A stretch of DNA of 64,000 bases from contig CM035308.1 in assembly GCA_002900995.3 (NCBI GenBank), positions 4,487,053 through 4,551,052 on the forward strand, given 5' to 3'. The translations under genes were made by a program, and so were the position numbers. Positions 10,251-22,894 of this stretch are shown here, in pieces; position 1 is the stretch's first letter; every line of letters begins with the position of its first letter. Source of the stretch: Ganoderma boninense (Eukaryota > Basidiomycota > Agaricomycetes > Polyporales > Polyporaceae). The notes under the pieces were generated by a model, which saw only the letters and a program-made list of their open reading frames with translations, was not told the origin of the DNA and did no database searches.

Positions 10251-11185
10251 ACTCATGATAAAAATAATGTTTGCACCACTTCTGCACTCGCCCAGCTGGG
10301 ATGCGATGGAAGACACCGATGCTGGTGTATACTTCAGACCATGCAATAGGATGATAACAAACAAGGCTCACGGGAATTCAGCAGGTTTTGCTTCAATGGT
10401 GGGGCAAGTATGAAGCCTGACAATGCATGTGCGCATGCCCTGTAGCAAGCCTCAGAAATTTCAATATAAATGAACCAATAGGGCCTACCTCTATCGTTTG
10501 TGCCCCAATGACTGTTCCACACCACATCTTTCCATCACCCATAAACCAAACATGGTCACAAATCTGCATTGTTCAAGTCTGAGTACAGGCTACATTTTTA
10601 AGCAACCCAACATACCTGAGGAAGGATTGTCGCCATTGTCATACAAATTGGCAGAGGAAGGGGTGGGCGGGTGGGCGGGCTACCAGTCACACCAATTTTG
10701 TGCTTCAGCCACATATAAATACAAATGGTCGAGCATTGAGTCTTCTATTCGTTATCTTATGTGATGTGCTACTTCGCTTCTTGATTCTCCTGTGGAGATC
10801 CATACACGTAAATGCCAATGTGAGCGTACGCCACGTAATTCTACACAGGGTCTGCAGGAACATTGCCATGATAGGCAGTAGTGCTATAATTTGATTTTGA
10901 ACTGCTGTTATGTGTTTGTTACTATTTGTTGCTATTTGGTTATTTGGTCATATTTGGTGCACCGGCAGGCCAGCAATCACCATTGCCTACGCCTGGCCTC
11001 TGATTTGAGATCATGTCATATTTCACTAAAGTACAAAGTGAGAACATACCAGCAAAATAAGAAGGATGCCTTACCGTGACTATGGTCCATCACATTTTTG
11101 CCATTTTTAAACAGCTGTATATTTTGGTTTCCTGACTCTCTTCGGCGACCTTTCCTGTTTTGACAGGTTTGCATACCTACCACCA
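10251..11185. other. AT-rich intergenic region
   Basis: No gene recognised. A CCAAT-like word and ACATATAAATA near 10685-10720 and the G-quadruplex motif at 10660 lie here. The sequence is visibly richer in A and T than the flanking genes. Confidence 0.4.
10660..10679 (+). other. G-quadruplex motif
   Basis: GGGGTGGGCGGGTGGGCGGG: five G-runs of at least three, separated by single-base loops. This is the arrangement known to form very stable parallel quadruplexes. It lies in otherwise AT-rich sequence about 600 bp upstream of the gene at 11273. Confidence 0.75.
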
Positions 11186-11192
11186 TATATAA
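11186..11192 (+). promoter_or_regulatory. TATA box of the gene at 11273
   Basis: TATATAA about 80 bp upstream of the ATG, the distance expected for a short 5' leader. Confidence 0.55.
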
Positions 11193-11272
11193 GCTTTGCA
11201 GAAGCTGAACGGCAGATTGAATATATCCTGAGACTGCACACACCTCATTCCCAGCACCCAACTGCTTCCAAC

Positions 11273-12067
11273 ATGGATGCCTTTGCTGGCACTAACACCA
11301 ACGAACACTCCATTCCCCTTCCTCCCACCTATGGTGCCTATCTTCCCATCTCGACAGTTCTTCTTCGCCCTGCCATCTCCTACTATGGCCCACGATTCAC
11401 CATCATGCACCGTCCTCCCCTTCCACTCGGCATAGGCAGTCGTGTGCACCTCGAAGTCCGTTACCTTGACAGACAGGGTAACATGACAGACGCCATTGAC
11501 TCCGGCGTATGGGGAACTATCTGCTCGGTAGAGTCCCTCAGCATCAACTGCATCGAGTTTGTCCTTCGCAATGATGGACCCACCGGGCATCCCAACGCCT
11601 ACCTCCTCGTGCCTGGATGCCGCTATGGTTATACCCATATGCCGCTGGAGTTCTACATCGCATGGAGCCAGCTGCGCCCATTCCTGTCTGGAACGTTCTG
11701 GCCGGAGGACAATGTCCACCCAGCACAGCAGGCGCCCCAGGTCATGGTGAGCACCAATGTTGCGTCCTTCAACCCTGCGTAAGTGGTTTAGTCGCCCACC
11801 ACCCTTGATGTATGATGTCAAAGATGTCAACGCTTACTTGGAATGGTCCTCAGCAACGCAGTTGACAACTCTGTCGACACAGGTCTGGATAATTCCAGCC
11901 TGGTCCACAGTGCAACCGTCGCTCGCGGTGCGACCTCTGCGACGGGCTCTGACGACGACTCCGAGTCCGACGAGATGATCGTGATACCCGCCCGGTCTCA
12001 TGTTAGGACGCTCTCGGCTTTCTGTGATGCCAGCCGAGACCAGCAAGGCGAGGCGGACGGTGCTTGA
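11273..12067 (+). CDS. Unrecognised intact protein, two exons, 239 aa
   Basis: Exon 1 (11273-11778) and exon 2 (11854-12067) are joined by a 75-bp GTAAGT...CAG intron in phase, giving 239 residues. The N-terminal two thirds look globular (SYYGPRFTIMHRPPLP, a possible beta-rich core through EFYIAWSQLRPFLSG). The C-terminal third is acidic and low in complexity (ATGSDDDSESDEMIV). No signal peptide or transmembrane segment is evident. An ATG in good context after a TATA box supports the start. The family is not recognised; the DDDSESDE stretch suggests a nuclear or interaction tail, but that is inference. Confidence 0.75.
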
Positions 12068-12707
12068 AGGGGCTTGGAGTAAAGCGGGCCTGTCCGTGGC
12101 ACTGGAGCTGATGGGGGGAGGAGGAACGGGGGCGATGGGTCAGGATGGGTCACTGTAGTTCCCTGAGATCGACAGTTTATCAGCATGTTCCTCTACGCGA
12201 CGATCTTCCATGAGCATTTTGGCAGTCACAGGCCATTGTGCTCCACAAGTCAGGCCTTTCACAGCAGATCATCGTGTCTCGCTCTGATCAGTCGCCGTGC
12301 ATCCGATTCTGCCACGCAGGTGTGCAATGTGATGCGACACATGTCAGTCGCCATCGGGGGAAATATGCGCTCGCAAGAAAATCAGCGGAAACGGAATTCG
12401 CGGCTCTCGGACTGCCTGGTTTACGTCGGCAGAGTTCCATTGTACCTAGGAAAGTTGACCAGATGGGTGAGGAGCCACGCTTAACTAGTAGAAGCATTTC
12501 TTAAATGCGGAGCGCGCCGACAGGATTCGCATCCTGCGAATCTCCAGCGCCGCAGCCCTTCCGAGTTGCTCTGGGAGACAATACAATTGACGTGATCAGA
12601 ACGTACATAAATAGACGTAGATAACGATAATAAATATGAGCACAATCCTGATCGTGGCCAGAGGTACGACAACACGCAACTGTGGGACAAGAATCTAATA
12701 GTACGAT
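12068..12707. other. No gene recognised
   Basis: Region between two convergent genes. Short overlapping frames only. Confidence 0.4.
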
Positions 12708-14066
12708 CTATGGTATGGTCAGCACACTTGAGGACAGTAGGGATGTGGAACGTCGAACGTACACCCTCCTCACAGCGTCGGACGTCGCGAGCTTTACACG
12801 CTCCTTAGAGTTTTCCGTACTGACGACCTGCCACCGAGCATCATCTTCGCTGAGCGCGAAAGTGAGGCTTGCCACAAGAGCAGTCCGGAACTGCGGTCGC
12901 ACGTCGGCGAATAATCGGAGGCACGTATCGATGCGATCGACGTCCACCCTCTCTTTCAGGTCGACTCCAACGGGCAATGATGCCCAAGGGAATTCGAACG
13001 ACAAAGTCGCTAGATTGGTAAAGGCCAACGTTGACGAGGCCAAATTCCGTAATAAAGACTGTAGAGGAGCGCTGTTAGTCACGGGAGACCGTGTCGACGT
13101 CGTGGACGTACCGCAAGCACAACATATGTCTCTTCACCGAAAAGCACATGGGGAGTCGAGAGCGAGAGACCCAGGTAAGTGAGGTTGGGAAACGCGGTGC
13201 CGATCGCCCAGAGCTGAGCTCTCGCATGGACAAAAGTGTCATACGGAACCGAATACGCTCTCATCTTGCTGCCGAAGTCGTTTTGCGACAGGTCGTCCAA
13301 CAACCGGATCATTGGTGTCTTCCCCATAACGAGGTCCGTCGCTGACACTGCCCTGAGCGGACGGTTGCGGCCAATCTCGCCCACGATATGATGAGACGAC
13401 GAATCGATGCTGAGAAGCCGAGGTAAGAACAAGGGACAGGAGAGCACCTTGGAGTTCGAGTCGAGGCAAGAGAACGCCGCGACGATGTGAGAAACGTAGC
13501 ATCGGGCCATTCCCCGTCTCTTAAGCATCGCCACGAAGATACTTGCCGAGTCGGTGTCAACGTCGAGGGAAAGGTGTCGAAGTTCTGAAGTATGGAATAG
13601 CAGATCGCACAGAAGGGGCAGGACATGGAGATTGTCGTCCTGAGAAGCGGAGGTGTACACCAATGACCGGATGAAGCGAGCAGGAGGGTATCTCTGGTGA
13701 CCGATAGACCTCGGCTGGAAGCGGAGGAGGAGCGCAGAAAATATCCGAGCTCCGGTGGTGTTATCGGCGGTAATAGAACGATACATGAGGCGGCTGCCGA
13801 CGTCATGGGTCACCTGGCATGTCCGCATGAACCGCTTGAGGTCGGCTATAGCCAGCGCACTTGCAATCCGGGAGCATATCTCGACCGGAAGCGACAGCCC
13901 AAATCGGTTTAGGGTGTCGGGGCTTCCCACCTGGGCACTAACTGAACGTGTCACCGGTCTTCGCAGAACCCTCGACAAGGTACTCGACGGGCTAGAAAGG
14001 ACATTAGGACGTTTCGCATATTACATTTTCACCATAGAGGGCTCACCGACGGGGAAGCGGCTCCAT
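12708..14066 (-). CDS. F-box-like protein, copy 1 (409 aa)
   Basis: Exons 14066-14047, 13970-13112 and 13058-12708 join in frame to 409 residues. Residues 28-70 (FGLSLPVEICSRIASALAIA, then DLKRFMRTC) fit the degenerate F-box common in Agaricomycetes, which recruits targets to SCF ubiquitin ligases through Skp1. The middle has LRR-like hydrophobic periodicity (LPLLCDLLFHTSELRHLSLD; FPNLTYLGLSL). A paralogue with the same exon pattern lies at 17512-18763. The short first exon (20 bases, MEPLPR) is supported by a clean GTGAGC donor and phase. The target is unknown. The F-box call rests on pattern only. Confidence 0.65.
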
Positions 14067-14440
14067 AAAGCAAGGACGACAGGAAGGGGGAACGATAAGT
14101 GGGCAGGACGATGTCGTACACTGGCTGCTGCAGTAACGTCGGGGCAGTCGTGATAAGATTGTTATACTCAGGCCGCGCCACTCGGGATACAAAGCGCTAG
14201 AAAACATGACATATCGTTTAGCAATCGTTCAGGAACAGGTCTATTTAGCATGTACACATTGTGAACTGCAGCATGCTTACACCGGCCCATCTCGGATATT
14301 CAGTTACCGCGTTGCTGGCAATTTCTCCATGACCAATCGGCGATGGACCGGGGGGGTTATCTCCCTCTTCGGCGTCTGAGAGCCGTGCGCTCGTTGTTCA
14401 TAAGCGACCGTCGATTCGGCCGGAAGTACTTTGAAGTACT
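14067..14440. other. No gene recognised
   Basis: Spacer between the start of F-box copy 1 and the end of the kinase gene. Confidence 0.5.
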
Positions 14441-15781
14441 TTACATAATAATGCCAGAGTGCTGTTCCAAAGGTCGGGAGAATAGGAAATCGTCGTCACA
14501 GTGCGTCAGGAAGGCATGCGTGAACACCTTCCCAATTTCCTCCCTCCGAAATGGATCCAAATCCAACAAGACCCGACACAAATCGAGGTAGTCAGGATCA
14601 TAAACCAACGCCTAGATGTCGATCAGCACATGTATGAGCCAAAATATAAGTGAACGCATTCACCGAAAGCGACAACGCACTCATAACCCGCTTTACTTCA
14701 TCTGGACGGTCCACGTCCCGACGAGGGAATGAGACTCTCGCAGAGTCCCCTATTACGAATATTCCAGGCCGTGTCCGTGCCGCACGCCGCCCGAACGCCA
14801 CTGGGAATGGACCCAAGACACGCTCTACAAGGGCCAAGCGTTCGATATCTGTGTCGGTAACATAGAAAAGCGGACGGCCAAGATACAGTTCCACCAGAAT
14901 ACAACCAGCAGCGAAGGAGTCGATTGCGGGGGTCCAAGGGAGATCTGAAGTGTACGATGAGCAACAGCATTCTTCCGGACACAAAAAAAGGCGTACCAAG
15001 CGTGACTTCGGGAGCACGGTAAGGTATTGCACCAACACGACCGAAGCCTTCGCCATCAAGGACGGTAGAGTCCCCAAAATCGACGATGTATATCTCGACG
15101 CTTTTCAATTCAGGCTATAACATACGTCGTAAATATATGCGCGCGCACACTTGAATTGGACTGACTTTGCTAACGAAAATCCCATCCGGGCGCATCCTCC
15201 TGGTCTGCACCAGGTCAGATGTTCGCAAAACTATATTGCTAGGATGGAGGTCTGCGTGAACGACACCAAAGGAGTGCAGAACTGTGGAAACCCAGGATAG
15301 CTCAGTCAAAGTAGGCGCTATCGAGGATGTGGGAGTCTTACAGTCTAGACCACTTATAAGCTGCACGGCAACCTCTCGGAGATGACGGCGAGGCAGAGGA
15401 TGCAAACCCAATGTATGGCTGACGTCAAGAAGACTCATCCCCCCCAATTCCAAGGCGAGGTAACGGAGTCCTTGATGTTCGCCACTGTCAAACACGCGAG
15501 TGAAAAGACTCCGGATTTTCAGGGTTAAGCCATCGTAGAGGTGTTCTGTCTACTCACCTCAACGGCGGCCCGGCCTTTCGAGCAATCAATCTATAGATTT
15601 CTTCCTCCGTTGCGAGCTGTTTGCGGACGTTTTCAGAGCCGGAGTTGGCCATCTTCAGGGCTACGACAAGCCCGGAACGGTGATCTTTGGCACGTAAAAC
15701 AGCCGACGTCATCCCAATTCCTAGGCAGTCTTGTACCTCGTCTGCAGATCCATTACAAGCTGTTGCCACGACACCAGGCAT
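14441..15781 (-). CDS. CLK/SRPK-type (CMGC) protein kinase, 363 aa
   Basis: Serine/threonine kinase fold; the nearest by pattern are LAMMER/CLK and SRPK kinases that phosphorylate SR-type splicing factors, and basidiomycetes carry many divergent relatives. Six exons (15781-15558, 15508-15342, 15281-15151, 15114-14997, 14944-14664, 14611-14441) join in frame to 363 residues. Seen: glycine loop GIGMTS (21-26), ATP lysine K43 (VALK), catalytic loop HADLHPSN (D141), DFG (186-188), APE (208-210) and the CMGC-like segment GCILVELYLGRPLF...LERVLGPFP-type helix. HRD is replaced by HAD but the aspartate is kept. All core residues are present, so an active enzyme is plausible. Substrate unknown. Confidence 0.85.
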
Positions 15782-17511
15782 GGTGATGAACTTACAGCGG
15801 TTTCCAACTACCGTTCCTTCTCCTTGGCATCCCCGTCTGAGGAAATGGTCAGCATCGGATAGCTATATGACAATAAATCACTCTCACAGGTCAAGCAACG
15901 CCAAGGGATCTACCAACACGTCGGGACGCTGCTCTTCGTCCATGTGCGCAATGTGGAGTGTAGATGTAGATGTCGATTTGCGACAGACTTCAGTGCGAGG
16001 TGAATGGCGAAGGCTTCGACGATGCACACCGTGGGGGAGGTGTACGTTCTTAAGCGTTCCACAGATACGACAGCCAAGTGTTCGTGACGTAGTACTAACG
16101 GTCACGCTGCACAATTTCTGAATTATAGCAAAACGCTGCGGAGGACGACGTACCCTCGGAAGGTAGAATTGGTCCATTGACGCAAGCCACTCATTCATTC
16201 GACTGTGTGCTAGGTACAGGCGTCATCGTGGGACGATGAGTACATATGCGACAGGGCCACAAAGGTCAGGAGTGCACGAACTCACGTGGGTCGATTTCCA
16301 CACCGTCAATCGTACGTTTGATCATCTAAACATCTAGGAACCAAACGTCAAACGGCGCATTGAAGCAAAGTCTCAGATTTGGAAATACATACCAAGTCGC
16401 CGTCCTTAAGGCACCTATCCCAGCTGACGCCACATAACAACTATCCAACGTCGTATCCACATGCGGCTAGTGCGACCACAATCCTGCGCGGTATGAGCAT
16501 CACAGTCTGCTCGCTTGATGACTTGAAGACTCCATGGATGACCTAGCACTGTTACACGGCATGAGCGGCACATATAGGGCACTAATTCGTGACGACATAC
16601 CACCACTTGACCATCTGATCCTTAGACACTGACTCAGACGCATCCACTCTGCCAAGACACACGTCAGGAGTATGTCTGAGCACCCATCGTCGCGTGAGAA
16701 GGACGAAATGGTCAGGACTATGCGTACCCTTCAAGAAAATTTGTGTCCGAAGTGGTCGTCGAGGAGAAAGAGCGCGCGCGTCAACTAGCCGGAGTGCCAG
16801 CTAGCACCAGATCAAGTCACGTGCATGGCGGACGTTTCCGAATTGAATGAGGGACCGACTTAGGCGAGAGTACAATGGGCTTAAGCAATTGTAAGAAGGC
16901 TACTTCCATCGTACTCGACAAAATCCCAGCTAGGCCATCCCCGACTACCACCATGTAGCTCGACATCAACTCACGGCGTAATATTCTCATCACCGAAGCA
17001 TGTGCCGACGCCCGTGTACGGCCTAGCAGACTGCCACACCGACATACCCGAGAAGGTCGACCCATCTCGCACTCGCCAACGCGGTAGGGGCAGACATTCT
17101 ACGCACAATAGTAGCCAATTGCCGTTATACTGCCAAACGCTCTACGTTCTGCGCTCGCAGGCGTTCAGCACGAACCGAGGCCAACCACGAATGTCAGGAG
17201 CTGGTGCAGGACAAGGCGTGTGGCCCCAGACGCCTTGCTAGATTGCAGGCTCGACAATGAGGAACATATCGATTATCGTCAATCAGGGAACAGACCCCTA
17301 CACATGGTACCACGTCGTTGTACCCAACACGGCCGGTATACCATCGAGCACTTAGATCCACCACGTAAAATTAGTATATTTACAGCCAATACCAGAGCCA
17401 AAGCAACGTGACTCACAACATCATGAAGACGACGAGCTGAACGTCACGTTTTCTCGGTGCTAACACGTTTAGTTATACACCTTGCTCACGAAGTCATGAC
17501 AGGTCAAGAAC
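15782..17511. other. No gene recognised
   Basis: Frames on both strands are short and show no exon chain. The stretch 16690-17330 has weakly coding-like pieces but no family could be named. Confidence 0.35.
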
Positions 17512-18763
17512 TCACAAAGCTCGTGCATGAGAACCAGACCCCAAAAGGACTCTCTCGAAATCCAGGACTGGCTTGACTTCCCATCTTCCTCGTTCGCCAT
17601 CCTTGACGTTGAAGGATGCACACGAAAAAAGGAAGCGGCGAAACTCCGAACGTCCTTCTACGGCACCGGCGACCCACTGGACAACACTCCCGAGGGTGCC
17701 ATAGCCACACGTACACGAACACCACCGAGAGTCGACGGAAATGATGCGAAGGAGGGGTAGCAGAGCGACATCGGCGCCAAGAACCTGCAACAATCGCTTC
17801 TTCATATTCAGATTCTCGAATGTCACGAATCAGAGGGACGACGTACTTGAGTAGTATTCATGGTAGCTCCCCGACCCAGCGGCGGACGGACCTCAACGCC
17901 AATACTCAAGTACGTCAAGCCCGGAAACACGACCGCCGCACCATGGACAAAGGCCTCGACATCCTCCCCGAACACTGTGCACGTTAATGCGGTGACCGCG
18001 CGAGACACAGGCGAGGAGGACAACTCCAAGAAAGACTGGAGTTCCGAGCGTTCCATGACTCCATCAAGAATGATCGCTTGAAGAGGCCGATGAACGGCGA
18101 GGACGGTGAGCACCTCGTAACTGGAGGTGCGAAGACACCTCAAAGACGGCAGCGTCAGGGGTAAAGACCTTGCTCCGGCTGCTGGACGACGTTGAAACAC
18201 ATTGGACACATCGGAGGTAGACGGCCGAGATAGACTGGAGCGATGAAGGAGGGGGATGAGGGTGGCCGTTGAAGTGGCATCGACGCCAATTTCGAGGTAA
18301 CAGATATTCTTTGCTGCGACAAGGACGTCACAGAGAAGGACGAGGATGCGGAAGTCGCTACGGGGCAAGTTTAGCTTCAACCGCAAGGCGACTACGTTCA
18401 GAATTGGAGGGTAGCGAATATGGTGAGCTGACTGGAGTTGCAGTCGGTACAGAAGCCTGGGAAGGCTCCACCGCGCATTGATTCCTTCGACGTCCACGGT
18501 ACGGTACACCATCGCACCACACGCGTCGTGGATAGTCTTGCATGTCTGCATGAGCGAATGGAGATCCCGTCTTTGAAGACGTCTACCAATCCGCCAGTAC
18601 AGCTCGACTGGTAGGTGGTACCCACACTGGTTCAAGGTAAACCGGGACGTGGGTCGCAGGCTAAGCAACGCCTGTGCGATCCCCCTGAAGAAACCGCACG
18701 AAGTTAGCACAAATGTCAAAACTGGATGCTGAAACGACGAATAACTCACTGTTCCATGGTCAT
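17512..18763 (-). CDS. F-box-like protein, copy 2 (379 aa)
   Basis: Exons 18763-18750, 18684-17847 and 17799-17512 join in frame to 379 residues. Layout matches copy 1 at 12708-14066: a tiny first exon, then LNQCGYHLPVELYWRIGRRL, DLHSLMQTCKTIHDACGAMV (F-box-like), LRR-like repeats (VLLCDVLVAAKNICYLEIGV; FPGLTYLSIGV) and a charged C-terminal exon. The same intron positions and the shared LPVE..., L..TC and PLLCD/LLCD blocks show common ancestry. The last intron could instead end 15 bases earlier (exon from 17814), which is also in phase but gives a 32-base intron. Function by analogy: substrate adaptor of an SCF ligase. Confidence 0.6.
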
Positions 18764-19379
18764 GACGCTTTCTTGGGTGCTACCTGTGGACGGTGACATG
18801 GATGCTGAGAGGAGGGAGGAGATGGGGAAAACAGCGACTCCGATTCGGACTATCAGCAATCCCGCGCGGTTACTGGGTTGGCGGTATTTGTGATTCAAGG
18901 GCGGTAGGGCGGAAGTGATCGTACGCGTACCTTACATATTGGTCAAGCACAAACCGCTGGGAAGCTCCGACCTTCAGGGAGAGGTGCGTGATAAGCGAGC
19001 AAACCAAGAGAGTGTCACTTGACTTGTATCCTGCACTGCCGAATGCTGACTAAGGATCGCAGTCCCCTCAGGCCTGGTCCCATCCGTTTCGTCGTCACCT
19101 AGTCGTCACGGTACTCATTCGGCGCTCATGCACTGGGAGCTCCTCTCAGACTGAGACTCGAACTGTACAGTTGAGCACATCATAGCGAGTTCCGTCTCCG
19201 TCTTCTCGACTGCACCACGACAAGCTCGCCAGCTCTTACACTGCACCGTCAACAAGGAATGAACGCATATTTCAATGTCTTCACTCACAAGGCAGGACCG
19301 TAAGGATGGTGCTCACCGTCGAGGTGCTCAGGTGCGTGCCAAACACCTTCTCAGCTAGCCCATAGTCATGGAGTCAGTT
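18764..19379. other. No gene recognised
   Basis: Upstream region of F-box copy 2. No coding pattern seen. Confidence 0.4.
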
Positions 19380-19635
19380 TGTTTGCCATCAACCTCAAGG
19401 TCTTCGACGTTTCAAAGTTCCCGGCCTGCACCCAGGTGGCGTCAAGACCCTCCTCACGAAGACTACCAGTACGCGTGTCTGCATATCGTCCCTCCCTCCC
19501 TTGTCTTACCATAAGTGTAATCGGCCAGGAAGGACGCGCCGACTTCGCTCATAGGCTTCTACCGACGTGAACTCTTGCGCATGCGAGACTGAACACCGTC
19601 GGACAGAACCAACACCTTAAGCTACTGTTCCCGGA

Positions 19636-20241
19636 GACATTTTGGCCATCCCATACGCAGAGCCGGCATGTCCTGCGCAAGGCTTCCACGGCCCCTGCTA
19701 CAACGAGAACCACAAACCAAAGGAGATGCGCAAGTTCTTCGAAGAGATCGTGCTATCGGATGCAGTGATATGCGAGGAAAATGGACATCGCGTCTAACTG
19801 GGCGTTGTGGAGAAGTTTTCGTGCGTCCCTACCTTTCTCCGGTCATACATAAGAGTTTATGACAATTTGTACTCAGAACCCCATTTCCTGGCAAGCACCT
19901 CAGAGGGCGCGCACTCATGATCAGCAAGTCACAAGGTGCATGCGCATGTATGTTTGTTTGTCCACTGCAGTCGACTCACCCCTCGATAGCTCATCATCAA
20001 CTTTACCATCTGCCGCCTCGCAACCCCTGACCGTGTCGACGGCACTATCACCGGCCAAGTCATCGGCCTCCACCCGAGATCACTTCGGCCCGATGTCCAG
20101 GCCAATGCTACCCCCGCAGTCCTGGACGGCAACAAGTTCATCTACTTTGGTATCAATGAAGCTCTCGTAGACAGCGATATCGGCGGCATGCGGACCTACG
20201 CCGAGTGCGACGGCGAGTTCACGATGCTCGTCCCGCGCTAG
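19636..20241 (+). pseudogene. Coding-like remnant, family not recognised
   Basis: Two separated stretches look like protein. The first (19636-19797) reads ILAIPYAEPACPAQGFHGPC then NENHKPKEMRKFFEEIV...VICEENGHRV-stop. The second (about 20003-20241) reads VDGTITGQVIGLHPRSLRPD...LDGNKFIYFGINEALVDSDI then GGMRTYAECDGEFTMLVPR-stop. Both have biased codons and plausible composition, but no donor/acceptor pair joins them cleanly, so this is probably a decayed gene. No function is proposed. Confidence 0.35.
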
Positions 20242-20880
20242 AACGCCAAAGCGTTCTCGACCGCGTATTCACCGATAACGGGCACGTCCTCCCGTCATGG
20301 ATCATGAATGGACACTGATTAGTCGCCACGACCTCCGGGTGTTGCTGTCAGGCGAGCCCTCCCATCCATTTCACCCCTCAGCACTTTGCCCTCCACTACC
20401 TCGAGCCCAGCCGACGTCGACAACCTGAGCAGCTCGGGCTAGCAGAACACCGTCACGTTGCGGGTCGTGGAGACCGGCACGCTCGCCAGTCTCACCTCGA
20501 AAGTTCCCCATCTCACTCAGCCCCTACTCGTGTCTATCCACTGGTTCCGTCAACGCACTGTAACGACCCCGTGCAGCCCAGTAGCGTTCCTACGTCACCA
20601 GCGTCACTAGCGTCCACATCTGCCTCCGCTGTCGCTTTCTCTCTTGACCATTCGACGCGTCCTCCTGCAGTATTTACCACACATAGTTACGCCACCATTA
20701 TCTCTCACCGTTGCAAGCTGAACTCCATGGCGTCCTTACTCCTCCTAACCCTAACCCAACATCTCTGCTCACGCATTTGAGCGATCGTCGTAGTTTGTAG
20801 TATGCTTCACTTTTCCGTCCCCACCCAACGCGTCCAATAACGCTGACGAACAATGTACGTGTATAGTCAGCGGGAGGGTC
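20242..20880. other. No gene recognised
   Basis: No coding pattern seen on either strand. Confidence 0.4.
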
Positions 20881-21075
20881 TTGTCGTCACATCCAAAAAG
20901 CGCTCAGGCGCGCGAGTTCCGCGAGGGTCTTCAATAACCAATTCGCATTCCAGGTGGTGTCTAGTTGATGCAGTCGGGGCGCTCGAGCGATGCCTTGACG
21001 AAGAGCGCCTTGTTTACGCTCCGGATCTCCTACAGGTCCATCCAGACGGTAGAGAACTTCAACACGGTGAGGTGT
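20881..21075 (-). pseudogene. Possible leucine-rich (F-box type) remnant
   Basis: Minus-strand frame reading RQGIARAPRLHQLDTTWNAN, then WLLKTLAELARLSAFWM, which resembles one LRR turn of the F-box/LRR proteins frequent in these fungi. It is isolated, with no F-box upstream. Weak. Confidence 0.2.
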
Positions 21076-21289
21076 GGATTGGGAGCATGTCGACGTGTTC
21101 TTCGAAGCTGTCAGAGAGCTTGTCGTTGAGGCGAATAAATACATACATTTGTTCTAAGAGCATAAATACATAAGTTACAAACAGCCGACCGCAACGAACT
21201 GAAACAAGAGGATCATAAATAGCAAACCGAATCCGATATATGGTCACACACCCGTGACGTACCTCCAGACCGCCTTCGCTACACCCGCA

Positions 21290-22894
21290 TTACCGCCGGT
21301 TCCGCCCCGCCGCCTTCCGAGGCCGACGGGCAGGACCTGGCCCAGTATCTTCCTCGTCAGTGAATACACCAGCGCTTGAAGAAGAACTCGCGGAAGCGCT
21401 CCCAGCAGTCCTCTTCCTCTTCCCCGTCGCGCTTCCCGCGGGGGGGGACCCAAGTGAGCTCTGGCTATCCGATCCCGCCTTGTGCAGATCTGTTATCTCG
21501 TCAATAGGACCAAGAGACTTGGATATAGACCCGTCTGTACCTTCCTCGTCAGCCAAGATGAAGTCGGAAAGGTCGTCGTTTTCTGTTAGGAGTTCGGGTA
21601 CAGGCTCTTCGAGATCTTCGACCTCCATAGCTGCCACAGACGACGCGATGGCAGAGACTGACAACACCGACCGAGAACGAGCCGATGATCTAGCTGGTTC
21701 AGCACCGACTCTGGGAGGCACGCTTCTTCCCCGATGGCTGTCGTTAGCGACACCGCCGTCCAAGGGGTCATTGTCATCCTCCTGGAGTCGCCCTGGTGAC
21801 AAATGATTCCCATGAGCGACGACATTCGCAACGCATGGTGAGTATCTTCATTCCGTACCTCCATCGACGAGCTGATCCAATTTCGGCCTACCCGTGACGA
21901 CAGGAGGAGCATCGTCGTCCGACCCGGTTACGCGGTTGCCGAACTTGGCAGATACCCTAACGATCTCTGCAGGGATACACTCGGTGAACCACTGGTTCGG
22001 CCCGATCACCACAGACAACACAAAGGTCCCTACGGTGATGTCCCCCGTCGCGAGGACATCAGACTTGACGACCTCGGTGAACGCCTGAGTGTCCTCGTCG
22101 TATGTGTAGACCGTGGGTCGCGCTGGACTGGCGCTGTACACGTACGAGCGTTTGTCCGCATTGACAACTCGCTCGTGGAGGTGAGTCGGAGCAGGACGCT
22201 TGCGTTCGCCTCGCTTAATTCTGACGAACATTGGTGCCCGCAGCCAAAAACGACGCATATTGGAAGGATCTTCGGGACAGTCGTAAGCTCGGCGGGGAAC
22301 CCCTTCTGAGTTGAACCCCGGTTGGCAAGTAGCGAAGTCCTCGAATTTCTGCTCTCAACGGCATGAAGCTCATATTCAACGAGCAAATTCGACACATCCT
22401 CACCTTCAAGATGTACCAAATGGTTTTATCCAAGTATGTATCGAAGGCATAGGCATAATGGCACTTGAAATTAGCGTACGGCTGCCTGAAGTGATGGTCA
22501 AATCTGCGAGAACTAGGGCGCTGTCTGCAGCAACACTTACATCCGGTCATATCCCGAGTCCGAGTCCGTTCCCCGTTCACCAGGCGGGCGGGGTTCGGCG
22601 AGGTTTCCCGTGAAATAATCATCTGCCATCGAAAAGCATGCCGCATAACTAAGGACTGCCACTTCGCCCGTGGCAACGTTGAACAGCTGCAAACACGCGA
22701 TATCAGGCTTCGATTTCATCTTGCGGAGAGGCAACTAGAGAGCTCACCGTCCATCTGTTGTGACTCCGTTGACGCAATTCGACCAGCGGGTTATCGGTCC
22801 CGAGGGAGTCAATGGCGGCCTCGAATGGAAGGTCGTGCTCGAGGATCGTCCTAGAACGCCATTGAAGGAGTTGTTCGTTGATGACGGGATCCAT
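21290..22894 (-). CDS. Unrecognised intact protein, five exons, 455 aa
   Basis: Exons 22894-22748, 22686-22541, 22485-22404, 22348-21859 and 21792-21290 join with correct phase at every junction to give 455 residues. The N-terminal part is globular (QLLQWRSRTILEHDLPFEAA; TYLDKTIWYILKKFEDFATC), followed by a likely beta-rich domain (YVYSASPARPTVYTYDEDTQ; TVGTFVLSVVIGPNQWFTEC). The last 170 residues are disordered, acidic and serine-rich, with a KRKR basic patch and a basic C-terminus (RRPRKAAGRNRR), which suggests nuclear localisation. A remote likeness of the TIWYILK block to the N-terminal region of fungal DNA methyltransferases was considered but not established. Confidence 0.7.
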
